Of a DNA stretch of 64,000 nucleotides, positions 9,327-20,685 are shown one piece after another. A program made the position numbers and the translations under genes. Origin of the DNA: Amanita rubescens. Lineage: Eukaryota; Basidiomycota; Agaricomycetes; Agaricales; Amanitaceae. Numbering within the stretch: position 1 is the stretch's first letter; each line of letters starts with the position of its first letter. Where the stretch lies: assembly GCA_015039365.1 (NCBI GenBank), contig WION01000019.1:1-64000 (forward strand), written 5' to 3'. The notes below the pieces were generated by a model. The model was not told the DNA's origin and did not search any database. It saw only the letters and a list, made by a program, of their open reading frames with translations.

Positions 9327-11500
9327 TTACGTGAATTGAAAAATTGGGCTCACTTGGTCGTAAGTAACAGGCCGTTCAAGATAATCAACACCCTGCGTGA
9401 ACGGTTGGCCTGGTTTTTGGACCCTGGGTGGCAGAAGGACAGGCGGTTGTGGGTAGACGAGGTGTACAGTCCGCCTCTCGGCATCCTGTCCTCTGATGTC
9501 CTTGACGGATTTCTCGGATCCGATTCGCTCAAACTTTGAAGGATCGTCTTCGGTTTCATGTTCGAAATGCCAACCTTGGAGCAACGAAGAATCTTTGGTC
9601 GCTTCCATCCAAAACAAGGCGCTCAGAGGTGTGTTCTTATCGACTGATTCGTGGTGAACCGTCAAAAAAGACATGCGCGCTTAAAATAAAGGAAAACCGT
9701 ACAAATATGTTCACTGAGGGCGTGACCATCCTTCATGATGGTTACTGAAACTTCCCGGTCGGCTTGGGGATAGCGGCGGCGCTTGAGTTCCTGTAATGCA
9801 CAGTCAAACGCGTTGACTAGATACCTAACACCAACCCCTCACGTATTTTAGCCTGGTATTCGTCTGCCTTACACGCTCCTCGTCTTCCTTCGCTGCTTCC
9901 CCAATAGTGGTTCGGTCGTCCCAAGATAACTAATTTTTTGAAACGAGGAGTACGATTATTTGAGAATGGAATCGACCAAACTTGACTTTACCTTGAACGC
10001 TTTGAAACAATTCTTGTTCGCCTGTTCTGCATCTGAGAAAGCTTTAGCCGCCTGATTCCTTTGAATTTTGGTCTCGTCGCAAAGTCCAATCGAGGTGACC
10101 GATCTCGTTGCTTCTTCGAGGGCGCGAAGACTTACTTCGATCGCCCTTGAGACAAAATGAATCACACATCGAAAATGTTCGCGGGCCGTCACTCACCTCT
10201 CAAACAGTTCGAGTTGCTCAGGATGTTTGTCCTTCCGCTTGAACAGAACATAGTTCTGGTCCAATAAAGCAATGGTTCGGGCATGATAGGGTCGTCGGAC
10301 GTCCCTCGCACGTTTTCTCAGTTCGTCGTATTTCAAGCGATAAACAGGGGCACCGGGTAAATTCTGGTTCCCGTGAACTGGAATGACAGAAGAGAAGCCG
10401 TTCTGTGAATACATACCTTGAGGAGCCGTTCGAATTCATCCACTTTGTTCTCGAGCACATCTTCCTGATTGGGAGTAACCTTCCTACGTTGCAAATGGGT
10501 GATGATGAATGACAATAGACTGAATAGCGGGAAGACGTCATTGTCACGGTTGGATACGTAAAACGTATGCATGTACCTGTCAGCGGCCTTCCATACTTGT
10601 GGAACGTCCATTGCCTTTGAAGTGTTTGATATTTCCCTCGTAGCATATATGAGCATCGCTGCACGGATGATTTGAACGGTCGAGGCCTAGGATCGCTGCG
10701 TTTAAATGCCCATACTAGAAAAACTGAAGTTCCGCTCACTTCAGATGGATCCTTGAAAACTGACAATATGCGTGTCGCTTTTGTGGCAATTTTCTGTGAC
10801 TGGCTGTAGAAGTAGATTAGATGGACGCGATGCATTAGAAGACTCGGATAGGGACACTTACGTGATGTTATCACAGAGTGCCGCTAGTAGAGATAGGTCG
10901 TCTTGTCTAGCGTAAGGCACAATGTCGATGGCTTCTCCTTCGTAATCGGGGAGCTTTTTTATCCTGGCTCAATAGAGACACTTATGTTAGATATAAAAAA
11001 ATTACCTGAGAGATTACATTGTCGTCAAAATCGTCTAAAAACCATCGAATCTCAGCCCGTTTGTTTTTCCACTCCTCAAAGGACTTGACGCAATCGTTAA
11101 CAGTGGTGACGTCGGGAAACCACTTATTTGACTCGTATTCGACCATGCGGGCAAGTTTGAACAAGCCGCTTGAGAAATGTGATGAATCAGAGGCTGGAGA
11201 TTGACACAGCATTCTTACTCACTCTTCAAGTGGGTCGATAACGACGATGGACTTTCGATAGATGTTCCAGTCGTCTTTACCAGAGTTACCTACCTCTTCA
11301 ACGAGAGAGGTGACCTTGTTATACACCTCGCAAGCCCTACGCGTTATCTGATAAAGGGTGAAAGCGTTTCTTCGCGTATCACAAACGTAGCTAGCGATGG
11401 ATCGTATGAGTTGCCTGCTGAGGTCCGTACAGCCAAAGGATTGGCCTGTGACTTCTACCAGTTCGTCGAAAAGTGAGAACTCTTCGATGGCGTCCGACAT
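9327..11500 (-). CDS. Helix-rich multi-exon protein of unknown function
   Basis: The ATG at 11500 opens MSDAIEEFSLFDELVEVTG. About eight exons can be followed on the minus strand by canonical splice sites. They include segments around 11150-11000 (LARMVEYESNKWFPDVTT, ending FDDNVISQ|GT), 10680-10430 (VWKAADRYMHTFYVSNRDND, then FERLLK), 10380-10200 (PVYRLKYDELRKRARDV), 10155-9990 (alanine/glutamate-rich helix) and a last exon ending at 9327 (HHESVDKNTPLSALFWMEA, later PGQPFTQGVDYLERP). The product is predominantly alpha-helical with charged amphipathic stretches. I do not recognise a family. It is divergent from the VWA gene at 12073, sharing about 570 bp of upstream DNA, and its start plus that promoter were copied to 660-815. 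The exact exon 1/2 junction near 11290-11170 is unresolved. Confidence 0.6.
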
Positions 11501-12272
11501 GGTTACAGTATTCCTTAAGGGGAGCCATAGAGAAACTCAAGTACCTTTGAATTGGAAGCCTCGTGTTGACGGCAAGTGCCACTAGGACCCTGACATATAA
11601 TCTACGTCACGCGTCACGCGTCATCCTGAGTTACATTGCCCCTGACACTCACTGAGGAATTTGCCTGGACTTCAGATCTGGATCCTCAACTTCAGTATTT
11701 TCTCAAAATCTATCCGGATTGGTATACTCGGACTCGCTTGTTCGTATCAGGAATTCTCAAGGGGATGGTCGATTACATGACGATTAGCGCCTACCACCGC
11801 CGCGATTGGAGACGGCGTTCCAACAGGTTGGCCTGACTCCCACTCGTTAATGTTCCCCAAAAATACGTTCCTTGGTCAGCATGGCCCGTATGGCGTGCAG
11901 AACCCCGACACGTTGTCCTTCCAACAAGACAAGAGTAAATTCCCCCTACAGAGGCCCACGCACTTTCTAACCAAGCTCTCAGGATGTCTCCACGGACTAG
12001 TAAAAAGGCCCCCGTTGGCTCAAGCGACCGAACGGAACAGTTAGGTCTATTGTTCGTACCTTCCAGCGACTCATGGCGCACAATGTTGACTTCATGCATC
12101 CAAGGGATCTAGTGATAGTCCACGACGTCACCGGTAGCCAAGGACCTTACATTGCAAAAACGACTAAACGCTGCGAGGAAATTTGCCTTTTTCTGCGAAG
12201 GTGCGGAAAGCTACAGCCTGGAGTCGGCCTTCGCGTGGCCTTGATCGCGTTCCGTGATCACCCTCCCATGGA
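11455..12272. repeat. Inverted segmental duplication, arm 2 (partner 1-815)
   Basis: This is the intact source-like copy of the block seen inverted at 1-815: start of the helical gene, shared intergenic promoter, and start of the VWA gene. The two arms lie about 10.6 kb apart and enclose the lectin, protease and beta-trefoil genes. Confidence 0.85.
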
Positions 12273-13575
12273 CAACACCTTCGTCACCGAAGATTTCGGA
12301 GGGTTCACCTACGAGCTCGAGGATGTACAGCGCAACCTGCGTAAGCTGACCGCAGCTGGCGGAGGCGACATTCCAGAGGCCGTTACGGCTGCCCTCGCTC
12401 GTGCGATTCATCTCAATTGGAGGCCTGACGCTACCAAGATCGTCATACTGATCACGGATGCTCCGCCGCATGGCATTGGGGATCCGAATGACAAAATACC
12501 AGGAGGAGACCCAGACGGTTAGTTATCCTCTGCCCAGTCAACTTCTTCCGGTCATCGTTCTCTGTGCATAGGGTATGACCCTTTGATCTTGGCAAGACAG
12601 ATGGCCAAAGAGAACATCATTCTATCAAGTTTGTGATCCGCAAATATGTCGTGCGGAATACGTATTTACTTTCTTCTAACTTAGTGATTGCATGCGAACC
12701 GACCTTGAGTGGACATGCTGTAAATTGCACAATTATAATTTACTTAAACCTTTCACACTCTTTCTTTGCAGTATGCAAACGAATTCTACGAGGCACTAGC
12801 ACGAATAACGACGTGAGACTTTGAAGTTCCCTTCGCGATGTCCTTCTGATCGGCTTTTGAAGTGGCGTCATGTTTCCGTTGACAGACACCAATCTTCTCG
12901 CGTCATTCATTATCGCCTCAACTCTTGAGACTATCGATTTGAATAACCTGTCTCGACGATACGAACGATTCATCCTAGATCGAAAACATGCAGGGAAGAA
13001 ATTAGAAGAGATTGCGAAAGAAGTTTTCGAAGAATTGAAACGCACCGGCACAATGGCTGTGGGAATCGAAACCGACAACCCCTACACGCCGGCGCGGGGA
13101 AAGGACATCCAGTTCTGGCAGGATGCCAAGGATCTTGCTTTTGCGAGGGCGAGTCTAGGGAATTTGACGGTAAGGACCTTGGTCTTTGCGTTAACTTGAC
13201 ACCGTTCATAGATCATGTCCCCTGATTAGAGATACGATCCAGAAGGCCGTTTCACTGAGGAGTATAAGAAACGCAGAGCGGCCCATCCTGCTTGTGCCGA
13301 AGTCGAAATTACGTTCAGGAACAACGGTTCTGACCGCATCGAATTCATGTATTACGAGGATAAGCCTATAACTGGGGTGATCCTACCTGAAGAGGTTCAG
13401 CCGAGGTTATTTCAGATCGACGTTCCATACAACATTCATCTTTCTTCTGCGACAAAGGAGAACGTTGTTGGGTACGCTTGAATTATTGTATGTTGAAGGG
13501 ATACGTTCTAACTACACATACAGGCGCACATTCTCGAAACGTGATGACATGGAGTTGGCGATCTATCTCCTGTAA
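12073..13575 (+). CDS. VWA-domain protein
   Basis: Seven exons (12073-12517, 12572-12628, 12685-12719, 12772-12812, 12863-13169, 13230-13471, 13524-13575) are consistent in phase and sum to 393 codons (392 aa). Residues about 10-215 form a von Willebrand A domain: hydrophobic strand DLVIVHDVTGSQ with a DxTxS MIDAS motif, GLRVALIAFRDH, then KIVILITDAPPHG, and ACEPTLS as the later strand. This is the VWA type also found with alpha-kinases in fungi and protists. No kinase domain is present; instead a helical stretch (NNLSRRYERFILDRKHAGKK) and a beta-rich C-terminal part (AEVEITFRNNGSDRIEFMYY) follow. The likely role is metal-dependent protein binding. A broken copy lies at 1-205. Confidence 0.8.
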
Positions 13576-13689
13576 TTTCCCATGACCGATAGTGAGATCG
13601 CAAAGTAGTTAGGTTGAAATACATACCGTAAACAACTTCGAGTCTGCCAATGTCAGATCTCCGGGGTCCTCAGCCTCAACCTTCTCCGT

Positions 13690-13901
13690 AGACGCGCAGG
13701 GCAAAGGGCGTGCATTTATGGACACCAACTCAGAGTTCTTCCTGTTGGCTGTAGAGCAAGAAAATCCGACGTTAGGCTATCGAATTTGGATGAACAGAGG
13801 TGGCAACGAAAGAGTTGCCAGTCCAATGCTTGGAGATGAGGGAGGATTTCTCATGAAGCAGGTGCTCTTCTTTGCCGTGCGACGTCTTGAAACTGAGCTA
13901 T
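13690..13901 (-). pseudogene. Lectin relic with lost start codon
   Basis: Minus-strand sequence matching the 5' end of the lectin-ankyrin gene at 3229. The upstream leader matches 3061-3228 inverted (out to about 14050 here). The start codon position reads ATA instead of ATG, followed by GCTCAGTTTCAAGACGTCGC. An internal deletion joins this to the CTCATCTCCAAGCATTGGAC segment, and similarity fades toward 13690. Clearly a dead copy. Confidence 0.75.
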
Positions 13902-14050
13902 TCTTGGGTAGTTGGGAAGTTGTATTAAACTTTGCGAGGGTTTTGGGCTTGAAGCTTGAAGCTTAAATCTTGACATGTGAAGTTGTTCCAATGACGAGGG
14001 CTTCAGGAACTTGAAGTCTATTCCCGCTATCCATTTCAAATGGATTTGGA

Positions 14051-14947
14051 AGTCTGGATCTTCATACTCGGCTTTCTAACTATATATAGGCGTAGCGCCA
14101 CACAAGAGAGTGTGTGGGAGAGAATGTCCAAAGGTGGTCGGCAGCGTCAATTGAAACCTATTGAAACTCAGTTAGCCTAAATGCGCTACACCTATGCTGT
14201 TATAGTGTATAGTTAGACAGCCTCGTTTCTTTCATGTGGCTTCATGCTCTGGAAGGACCGGTCAACAATCTGCATAACCTTCTAAGCTGGAAAATCGATT
14301 TAGTAGAGTTTGGTAGTCGCTTTCACATTGCAACACATCATTGATAACGATGGCGCACGTTCCGTAAGTAACATCTCCCTTAGTTCGTCCCCCCCAATTC
14401 TCGATCTAAGTTCAACGATCGCGAGTTGCGAGCCTTTCCCCATGCTGTGAACGCAAACAGTATTATGTCTTGCACGGTAGATAGTTTGTAATTTCAAGTT
14501 TGTGATGTAAGGTGACTTACGGTTAGACAAATGTAAGTTTATCCTATACCTATGAGCACTGGCCAACTCTAACTGCGGAACATGATGTTGACAAACAGGG
14601 AGGAGATGAAAAGTGTTGACAGTTGGACCCTGCATGCGAAGGAACAGGCATAACTGAATCCGAACTCAAAGGGGCTATCTGCAATGTTTTGATAGCGCGC
14701 GATGCCGGAACGCGAATTGGGGGTCAACAATTGTACGATTGGCTGAGTAGGTTCTTACCCACACACTGCTCCCTCATGGAATCGCAACCCCTGGTGGGAG
14801 TCTGTTAGGTGGCCTTCGTGTCATGCGAAGGGTAAACGTGTTAATGCGCGTCTAGTGAAGGTTATCTCTTGCAATGTAAATAAATAAATATCTAATCGTT
14901 TATTGCCAGGATTTTAGTGTCACGGGTCTTTAGCTCGACTGCAGAAC
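14051..14947. other. Intergenic region with duplicated fragments
   Basis: No supported gene. The part at about 14490-14530 is an inverted match to 2620-2690. The rest, including a TATATATA run at 14082 and a short inverted motif GCGTAGCGCC / GCGCTACACC, shows nothing recognisable. It presumably holds the promoter of the ankyrin-VWA gene. Confidence 0.4.
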
Positions 14948-16489
14948 ATGCCCACCATCCATGATGAAGCTTGGAATGGCCATCTCACCTCCCCCGCCCT
15001 GAAGAATTACGTCTCGAGTGACCGATCCATCATTGATCGCCCAGGTGGCATAAAGAACATTACCCCGCTTGCAGCCGCCTGCTGGCGAGGTCACCTCGAA
15101 GTCGTCAAAGTGCTACTTGCTGGAGGCGCAAATCCCAATGCGCTTTCGTCTTCTAGCCGCACACCTTTGTATTTCGTCACTACTCAAGCACCCAGTTCCG
15201 TCCGGTTTGACATTCTGCGAGTTCTCATTGATGCCAAAGTTAATATCGATATGCCCTGCGATAAGGACGGGAATACTCCGCTCATGAATGCTTTGTCTCA
15301 GGCCAGGGACGGGCGAGTAGTGCGGGAACTTGTAGACCGTAATGCATCGGTAAAGACCAAAAATAAAAAGGGAGAAACAGCGGAGGCTCTGGCTGAGAAG
15401 CGCGGGATGAAACGACATTTGCGGACGAAAGCGGAGAGGAATTCGACCTTGGCACAGGTCGTTGACCTTGCTGTGTCGTCGGTGCTACTCGTCGTATCGT
15501 ACACCAACACCAGAGGCCTCTTCAAGTCTGTTTTGCGTGGCGTAGCAAAGAAGTTCAAGTATAATACCAGCAGAGCAGAGGATCCAAACCTCGTAAAGGT
15601 AATCAACATTAATTGTTACTATTTGTAATCCTCGTAACATATAACCCCTTAGGAGATTCCAAAGCCCAGTACCCTCAATGAGTTCATGACGAACCTGAAT
15701 AACTACGTCAAAGATGGCAAGCTTAAGAAGTTTTTCGCTCCAAACGATCCATTTCTTCAAAAGCTCGCAGCTAAGGCCCACGCCCTCCATGAAGACCATA
15801 CTACCGACCTCAGCGATCCTAAAAACCTCATGCACCTGACTCGCCTGGCCTTCTACCGTCCTGTCATCTTCTGCGACGACAGTGGTTCCATGGAATCCGA
15901 CGACCGCTTTCAGAATCAGCTGGCACTTGTCAGCCGTATCGCCCGCATTGCTACCAGGATCGTCCCTGACGACGAGGCTGGTGTTGATCTCCGCTTCATC
16001 AACGCTGCAGGTTCAGACAGACTGAATGCGAATGCGCTCGAACAGGCCATCAAAGCGGTGACACCGAAGGGTGGCACACCAATCGGCACAAACCTGCGAT
16101 CTAAGATCCTCGAACCTCTCGTCTATAACGTCATTTCGGCAGGGACACTCAAGCGCCCGATCCTTGTGTGCATCATCACCGATGGATCCCCAAGTGGTGA
16201 ACTACCGGATGTGTTTGTGAAAGCAATATTGGAATGTCAACGGAAACTGACTGAAGCTGGTTACGATCCGGAATCGGTGAAGTTTTTAGTAAGTCAGATT
16301 GGGTCTGATGAATTCGCGAGGGATTTTCTGGAAAGCCTGAGGATGGAACGGGGGATCAGGACAGTGTTGCACTGTACCACAGACCGACTGGACGACAAGT
16401 TTCGGGAACTGAAGGAGAAGGAAGATATGTTGGATTTGTGGCTGCTAAAACTGTTGACGAAGCCACTTTATGATAGGCACGAGGAGTGA
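14948..16489 (+). CDS. Ankyrin-repeat plus VWA-domain protein
   Basis: Two exons (14948-15598 and 15653-16489, phase-0 54-nt intron) give 495 aa. Residues 1-160 are ankyrin repeats closely paralogous to the 3229 gene (DEAWNG, TPLAAACWRGHLEVVKVLL, GANPNALS). Residues about 165-190 are the shared hydrophobic helix (VVDLAVSSVLLVVSYTNT). Residues about 285-480 form a VWA domain with a perfect MIDAS DxSxS (DDSGSM, Asp about 292), a TPIGTNL segment supplying the conserved Thr, and CIITDGSPSG supplying the second Asp. VWA domains bind ligands through a metal ion. Adjacent to the STAND gene (tail-to-tail) and 1.4 kb from the other VWA gene. A link with that STAND protein is inferred only from position. 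Confidence 0.85.
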
Positions 16490-17060
16490 TATCTAGAGTC
16501 CTTGTATGTTGAATGTTTAACTAGCAAGCCTATTTCGCACACAAACTCGAATTAATCTTGCGACAACAGATACTTAGCTAGCTTGTTTATATATAAAAAA
16601 ATACGGTGCCAGCTGACAGTTGTAATCGCCAGAATCGTCATGAACTACACCGTTTTGACCGTAGACGATGCAATTTTTTGAAAAGATTTTGTCAACGATT
16701 GCCAGGCTTTCCTAGGGTATGTCTCGCTCCTACCCTGAGCGTTACGGCGAGGCTATCTGCTCCAGCTCGCCCATTTGCGAAATAGCAGCCACAGAGACCT
16801 ATTCCTTCGGTCTCTTCGGTCTCGGCTGGTGTGGCATCGAGATGCGGGACGGAATAAGAGGGTTTCACTCGGCCTCGGAATTTGTCTTTCATCGGTTTAC
16901 TTTGCTCATTGATATTGATATCTGAGAAGGGTGTAAAGGAATGGTACGGAGATTGGTGAGATGGTAACGGTGTTAATAAACGGAGTCTGTTTGGGCCTCG
17001 GTACGGTGAGAGGGTATACATATGGTGGTTAAGTCTGAAGGTAGGGAGTGTGGGCTGGTA
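16490..17060. other. Convergent intergenic region
   Basis: Lies between the 3' ends of the ankyrin-VWA gene (plus) and the STAND gene (minus). No supported gene or repeat. A small AT-rich run (TTTATATATAAAAAAATA) occurs near 16587 and could be part of a 3' end signal. Confidence 0.4.
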
Positions 17061-19931
17061 TCAAGACAGGTAGGTAAGGATCGGGTGATTGAATGTGGGA
17101 ATATAGTGGCAAAAGTAGACTACGAGAGAGAGGAAAATAAAGCAGGTGCAGCAAAAAGTCACCAGCGCCGGGGGGAAGACAGAGCGAGGCTTTCCCAAAA
17201 GCGTTCGAGGTAACGTGTGTTTCTCTTGATAAGTTTTCCACCCCTCAAAACTATCCTTCAGAAAAAAGGAGGAAAAACAAATGTATAACAGTTCCGCAGA
17301 GATCCCCATGTCCTCGCAGAGTGACTGGACTTTCTCGAACCTGTCATCTGCCTCTTGAGAATCGTTCTCTAGAAAAGCAATCTCTCCCAGCGCTCTCTCG
17401 CATCTCGCACGGAAGCGGATATCTCCAAGCTCCTTGAACATGTCGTTTGCCTTCGAAAACCGGTCCCGGGACTCTAGGAGTTCATTGGCGAACAATTCGT
17501 TGCGTGCTGAGATATAAACACAGTATGCCAAGTTCATATTCTTGCTGTTATCTGAAAGAGTCACTTTTTTGGCTGCCTCGTTGATTTGCTCCCGTGCGCG
17601 AATGAAATCGTCCTGGTTGGAAGCAACTGCAGCTCTGATGGCCATAGCAAAGCCAAATTCTTCGTCGTGTTTTGCCTCCTTCACGCCGTTATCGAGTAAC
17701 TCGAGGGCCTTCAATGAATCCCCCTCCCTCCACGACACCTCTGACAGCGCCACAAGCGTGTAGGTGTTCCTGTCGATTTGCTTGAAGCATCGTCTTGCAG
17801 CTTGGTAGTCGCCGGAGTACATCTCGATATATCCCCGGACTCCGATAGCATTATTCATAGCATCCTTATCGTCGACGCCTTTGTAATAGTGCTCGGCCTC
17901 TTTAAGCAACTTTCGACCCTCCGAATTCTTGGTAAACATAGCAACATTTCCAAGTGAGAGATTGAGGGCGGCTCTGGTTTCGGGATGTTTACATTTGGAT
18001 TGAGCTTTCTTGAACAGACGACCAGCCTTAGCGAAGTCACCTAGATAAACGTAGATATCTCCCATATTTCGCTCGCAACCTGTTAGCATATCACGATCCC
18101 TTGCAAGAATAAAAAGCTTTTCGGCTTCCTTACAAAAGTCGAGCGCCTCCGCTGTCCGGCCCAACTTGTGCGCGAGGAGGGCCAGACTCTGAAAACAAGT
18201 TCCTTTGGATACCAATGGGTGCACTCTCCGGAATGCGGGTTGAAAACGCAAGCGGATCCTCTCGAATAGTTTCGGTTCATGCTGCGGAAGACCCTTGACC
18301 GCAGGATATAGAGCGGTTGGGCGCGATTTGTGCCGTATAAGAAGTTCGGTGAATCGAACGCAGGCTTCACAACCTGTTCGAGTATTCCCAGGAAGGTCGA
18401 GGGCGATGAGGCGCTCGACGTTGATATCCTCCGTCGTAATCCAAGCGCTTCCCTCCTCCCCTTGTTTGGGGTCCGCAAACTTTTCAAGTTGGTCATAGTA
18501 ATAGGCCCTGACACCCACGAGCAGAGGACTATCAGGCCCACCCTTGTCGGTGAGGTACAATCTGATCGGAGCGAGCATCATGTTTTTCTCTCCATCGAGA
18601 TACAACAAAGAATGTTTGCGCAGTTTGGCGGCCAGAAGGTCGACCTCCCCCACTGTGGGGAAGAGATGCTTCAATTTCTTTTCATCGACACCCTGAGGAA
18701 GGGAAGCGATGGCGCGTAAGAAATGACGAGCATTGTCTCCCAGTGTTAGGATGGAAGGAGACTTGAGGGACAATTCGATCGTGGTTTCCAAACTGTCACT
18801 TTTTCCATTTCCGCTATCTAGTAACCGTGTCTGGTGTTCTTTCCAAACCTCTACCAGCTTTTCAGGGGTCCACTCGCTTTGCCTTGCAACCTGAGCGAGC
18901 AAAGTGATGGAGAGTGGATGGAACTCGAGTGTACATATGAGGTTTTTGGCGACGGAAGGGCAAACATCAGTGCCGTAAGTCATTGCAAACGTTGCGTACG
19001 CAGCCTCTTCATCCAGCGGAGGAACCTTCATTGTCTTCAAGCGTGGGTTAGGGGGAATTTCGGCATTTCTGGTAGTCAGCAAGATTGTGACGCATGTCAT
19101 ATCTGCGAGTTCACGGATTGCTGTGCCGATTGCTGTACTAATTCGTGGATCACCGGCCTGCAGGAAAGTTTCTGCATTATCAAGAACGAGAAATATGTCG
19201 CCGGAGGCGTCGGATAGATACTTGCGAAATGAATTATCAGGATTTTCGGAAGCCTTCACACCCAGCGCCTTGGCTATGCGTTCGCAAAACATATGGAACG
19301 TGACTAGAGAGGAGTCGACGTCATCGAATCTGACAAAGAAACGCTGGTCGCCGAATTTTTGAATAATTGTGGAGTCGTAAAGCACGACTTTCCCAATAGA
19401 GCTCTTGCCGATCCCGCCTGGCCCAAGGAGCGCGACGTGACAATTGTTACTCAAGTGTTTCACTACATCATGAAGCAATTTATCTCTTCCGAGGAACAAG
19501 CTTGGCTTTGGAGGTATCGGATCCCTGTCGGTTCTGGATCAAGTTGTAAGAGGTTGCTAGCGAAGCATTACTCAAAGTGTACTCAGTGCCTTTATTGGAA
19601 CCCCCTTTATTGGAGAATTCATAAATCAAAGTGACCCTTGACGCGACAAAACGAGGTACTCACCAATACTGCCAGTTATTATGGTCTGAATGACATCAAT
19701 ATCATTTCAGCGCAACATGATTGGTACAGTGACTGGTGGGAAACCCACATGGATGTAGTCACCATGGACCTCAACGAAATGACTTTTTTCGATACTGACG
19801 CTCATGTTGGCGATGCACAGTGGTAGGACGGACTGATGCAGCGCCCTCGAAGACCTTCTTCCCGTTTTAGAACCCTCAGCCCAAGTGCTGAACTGCCCAT
19901 TTTCGAACTTCGTGGTTTCATCATTTCCCAC
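17061..19931 (-). CDS. NB-ARC-type STAND NTPase with TPR repeats (NLR-like)
   Basis: The main exon (19524 or 19533 down to about 17061) encodes about 815 residues. After PPKPSLFLGRD, a lead-in typical of basidiomycete NLR-like proteins, it has Walker A GPGGIGKSS, Walker B IFLVLDNAE, the arginine motif LLTTRNAE and a winged-helix region, then TPR-like helices from about residue 430 to 720 (for example TGCERNMGDIYVYLGDF, CERALGEIAFLEND). Upstream, an exon from an ATG at 19931 (19931-19745, with FVEVHGDYIHVG) can be joined through a 22-nt micro-exon (19685-19664) to the main exon in frame if the acceptor at 19524 is used; this part is tentative. Such proteins are signal-transduction ATPases of fungal allorecognition and defence. 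The last 40 residues look like 3' non-coding read-through, so the stop may be nearer 17230. Confidence 0.8.
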
Positions 19932-19969
19932 GTTTCCACGACTCTTCTTTTGCTTGACTAACGATCACT

Positions 19970-20036
19970 AGTCTATCTATATCTTCCGTCTATATCTTCT
20001 ATCTATATACCTTATATTCTTATATCTATAGTATTA
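19970..20036. repeat. Low-complexity TATATCT tract
   Basis: Degenerate simple repeat built from CTATCTATATCTTC-like units. It lies between the STAND gene start and the phosphotransferase-like pseudogene. Confidence 0.8.
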
Positions 20037-20253
20037 CCGGACAAAAACCCTGGAGGATGTAATCTCTACTGTGCACAAGTTTCTGCCAATCTCACTGCAC
20101 GCTCCTTTTGCATCTGTTGACTCTCCTATTGGCACCGAGGCTCGCCGCAGGAGATCACGGCTCGACGTAGATCGAGGACCATGTAGGCTGCTCTTTGCCT
20201 TTTTTATTACTCCCTTGAACTAACTGATAACTATAGACGAAAGTGCCGAAGCA

Positions 20254-20630
20254 GTGCTCGTAAGAGGAGCCGTCAAGGAACTAGCTTATCTGGAACGGTT
20301 CGGTCGACTAGTATTGTTGCCATTCCAGCGCGCAAGGAGGGAAGGTTACCAATACCAGGAGCAGCTACCGTCGGATCACAGAGTCGAGAACCTGGATCGC
20401 TATCTCCTCATCGCGTCGTCACTCATCCCTGGGAATCCGGCCCTCTGTCATTTCTGCATCCGCTATCCCGACCTCCAGCCGAGCAATATCATCGTTTCCA
20501 GGTCACCCGACTCTAACTTGCACGTCGTCAGCCTGATCGACTGGCAACATCCCTCGATTCTACCTCCATTTCTCCTTGCCGGCATACCCCAACGGCTACA
20601 GAACTACGAGGGGCTCGCAATAAGGCCACG
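20254..20630 (+). pseudogene. Phosphotransferase (APH/PKL-like) gene, middle fragment
   Basis: The plus-strand frame gives VKELAYLERFGR, then YPDLQPSNIIVS and LIDWQHPSILPPFLLAGIPQ. This is the catalytic core of a kinase-like aminoglycoside-phosphotransferase-type family expanded in agaricomycetes. The usual catalytic His of H-x-DLxPxN is Tyr here. Similarity stops after QRLQNYE near 20630. The frame runs on to 20865 only as the antisense of the next fragment. The N-terminal third of the family is not recognisable upstream. Confidence 0.7.
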
Positions 20631-20685
20631 AATCAACGCTATTCAACTTCGGACGAAGTCTGGGCCCGTCTGGAACATACTCGAT

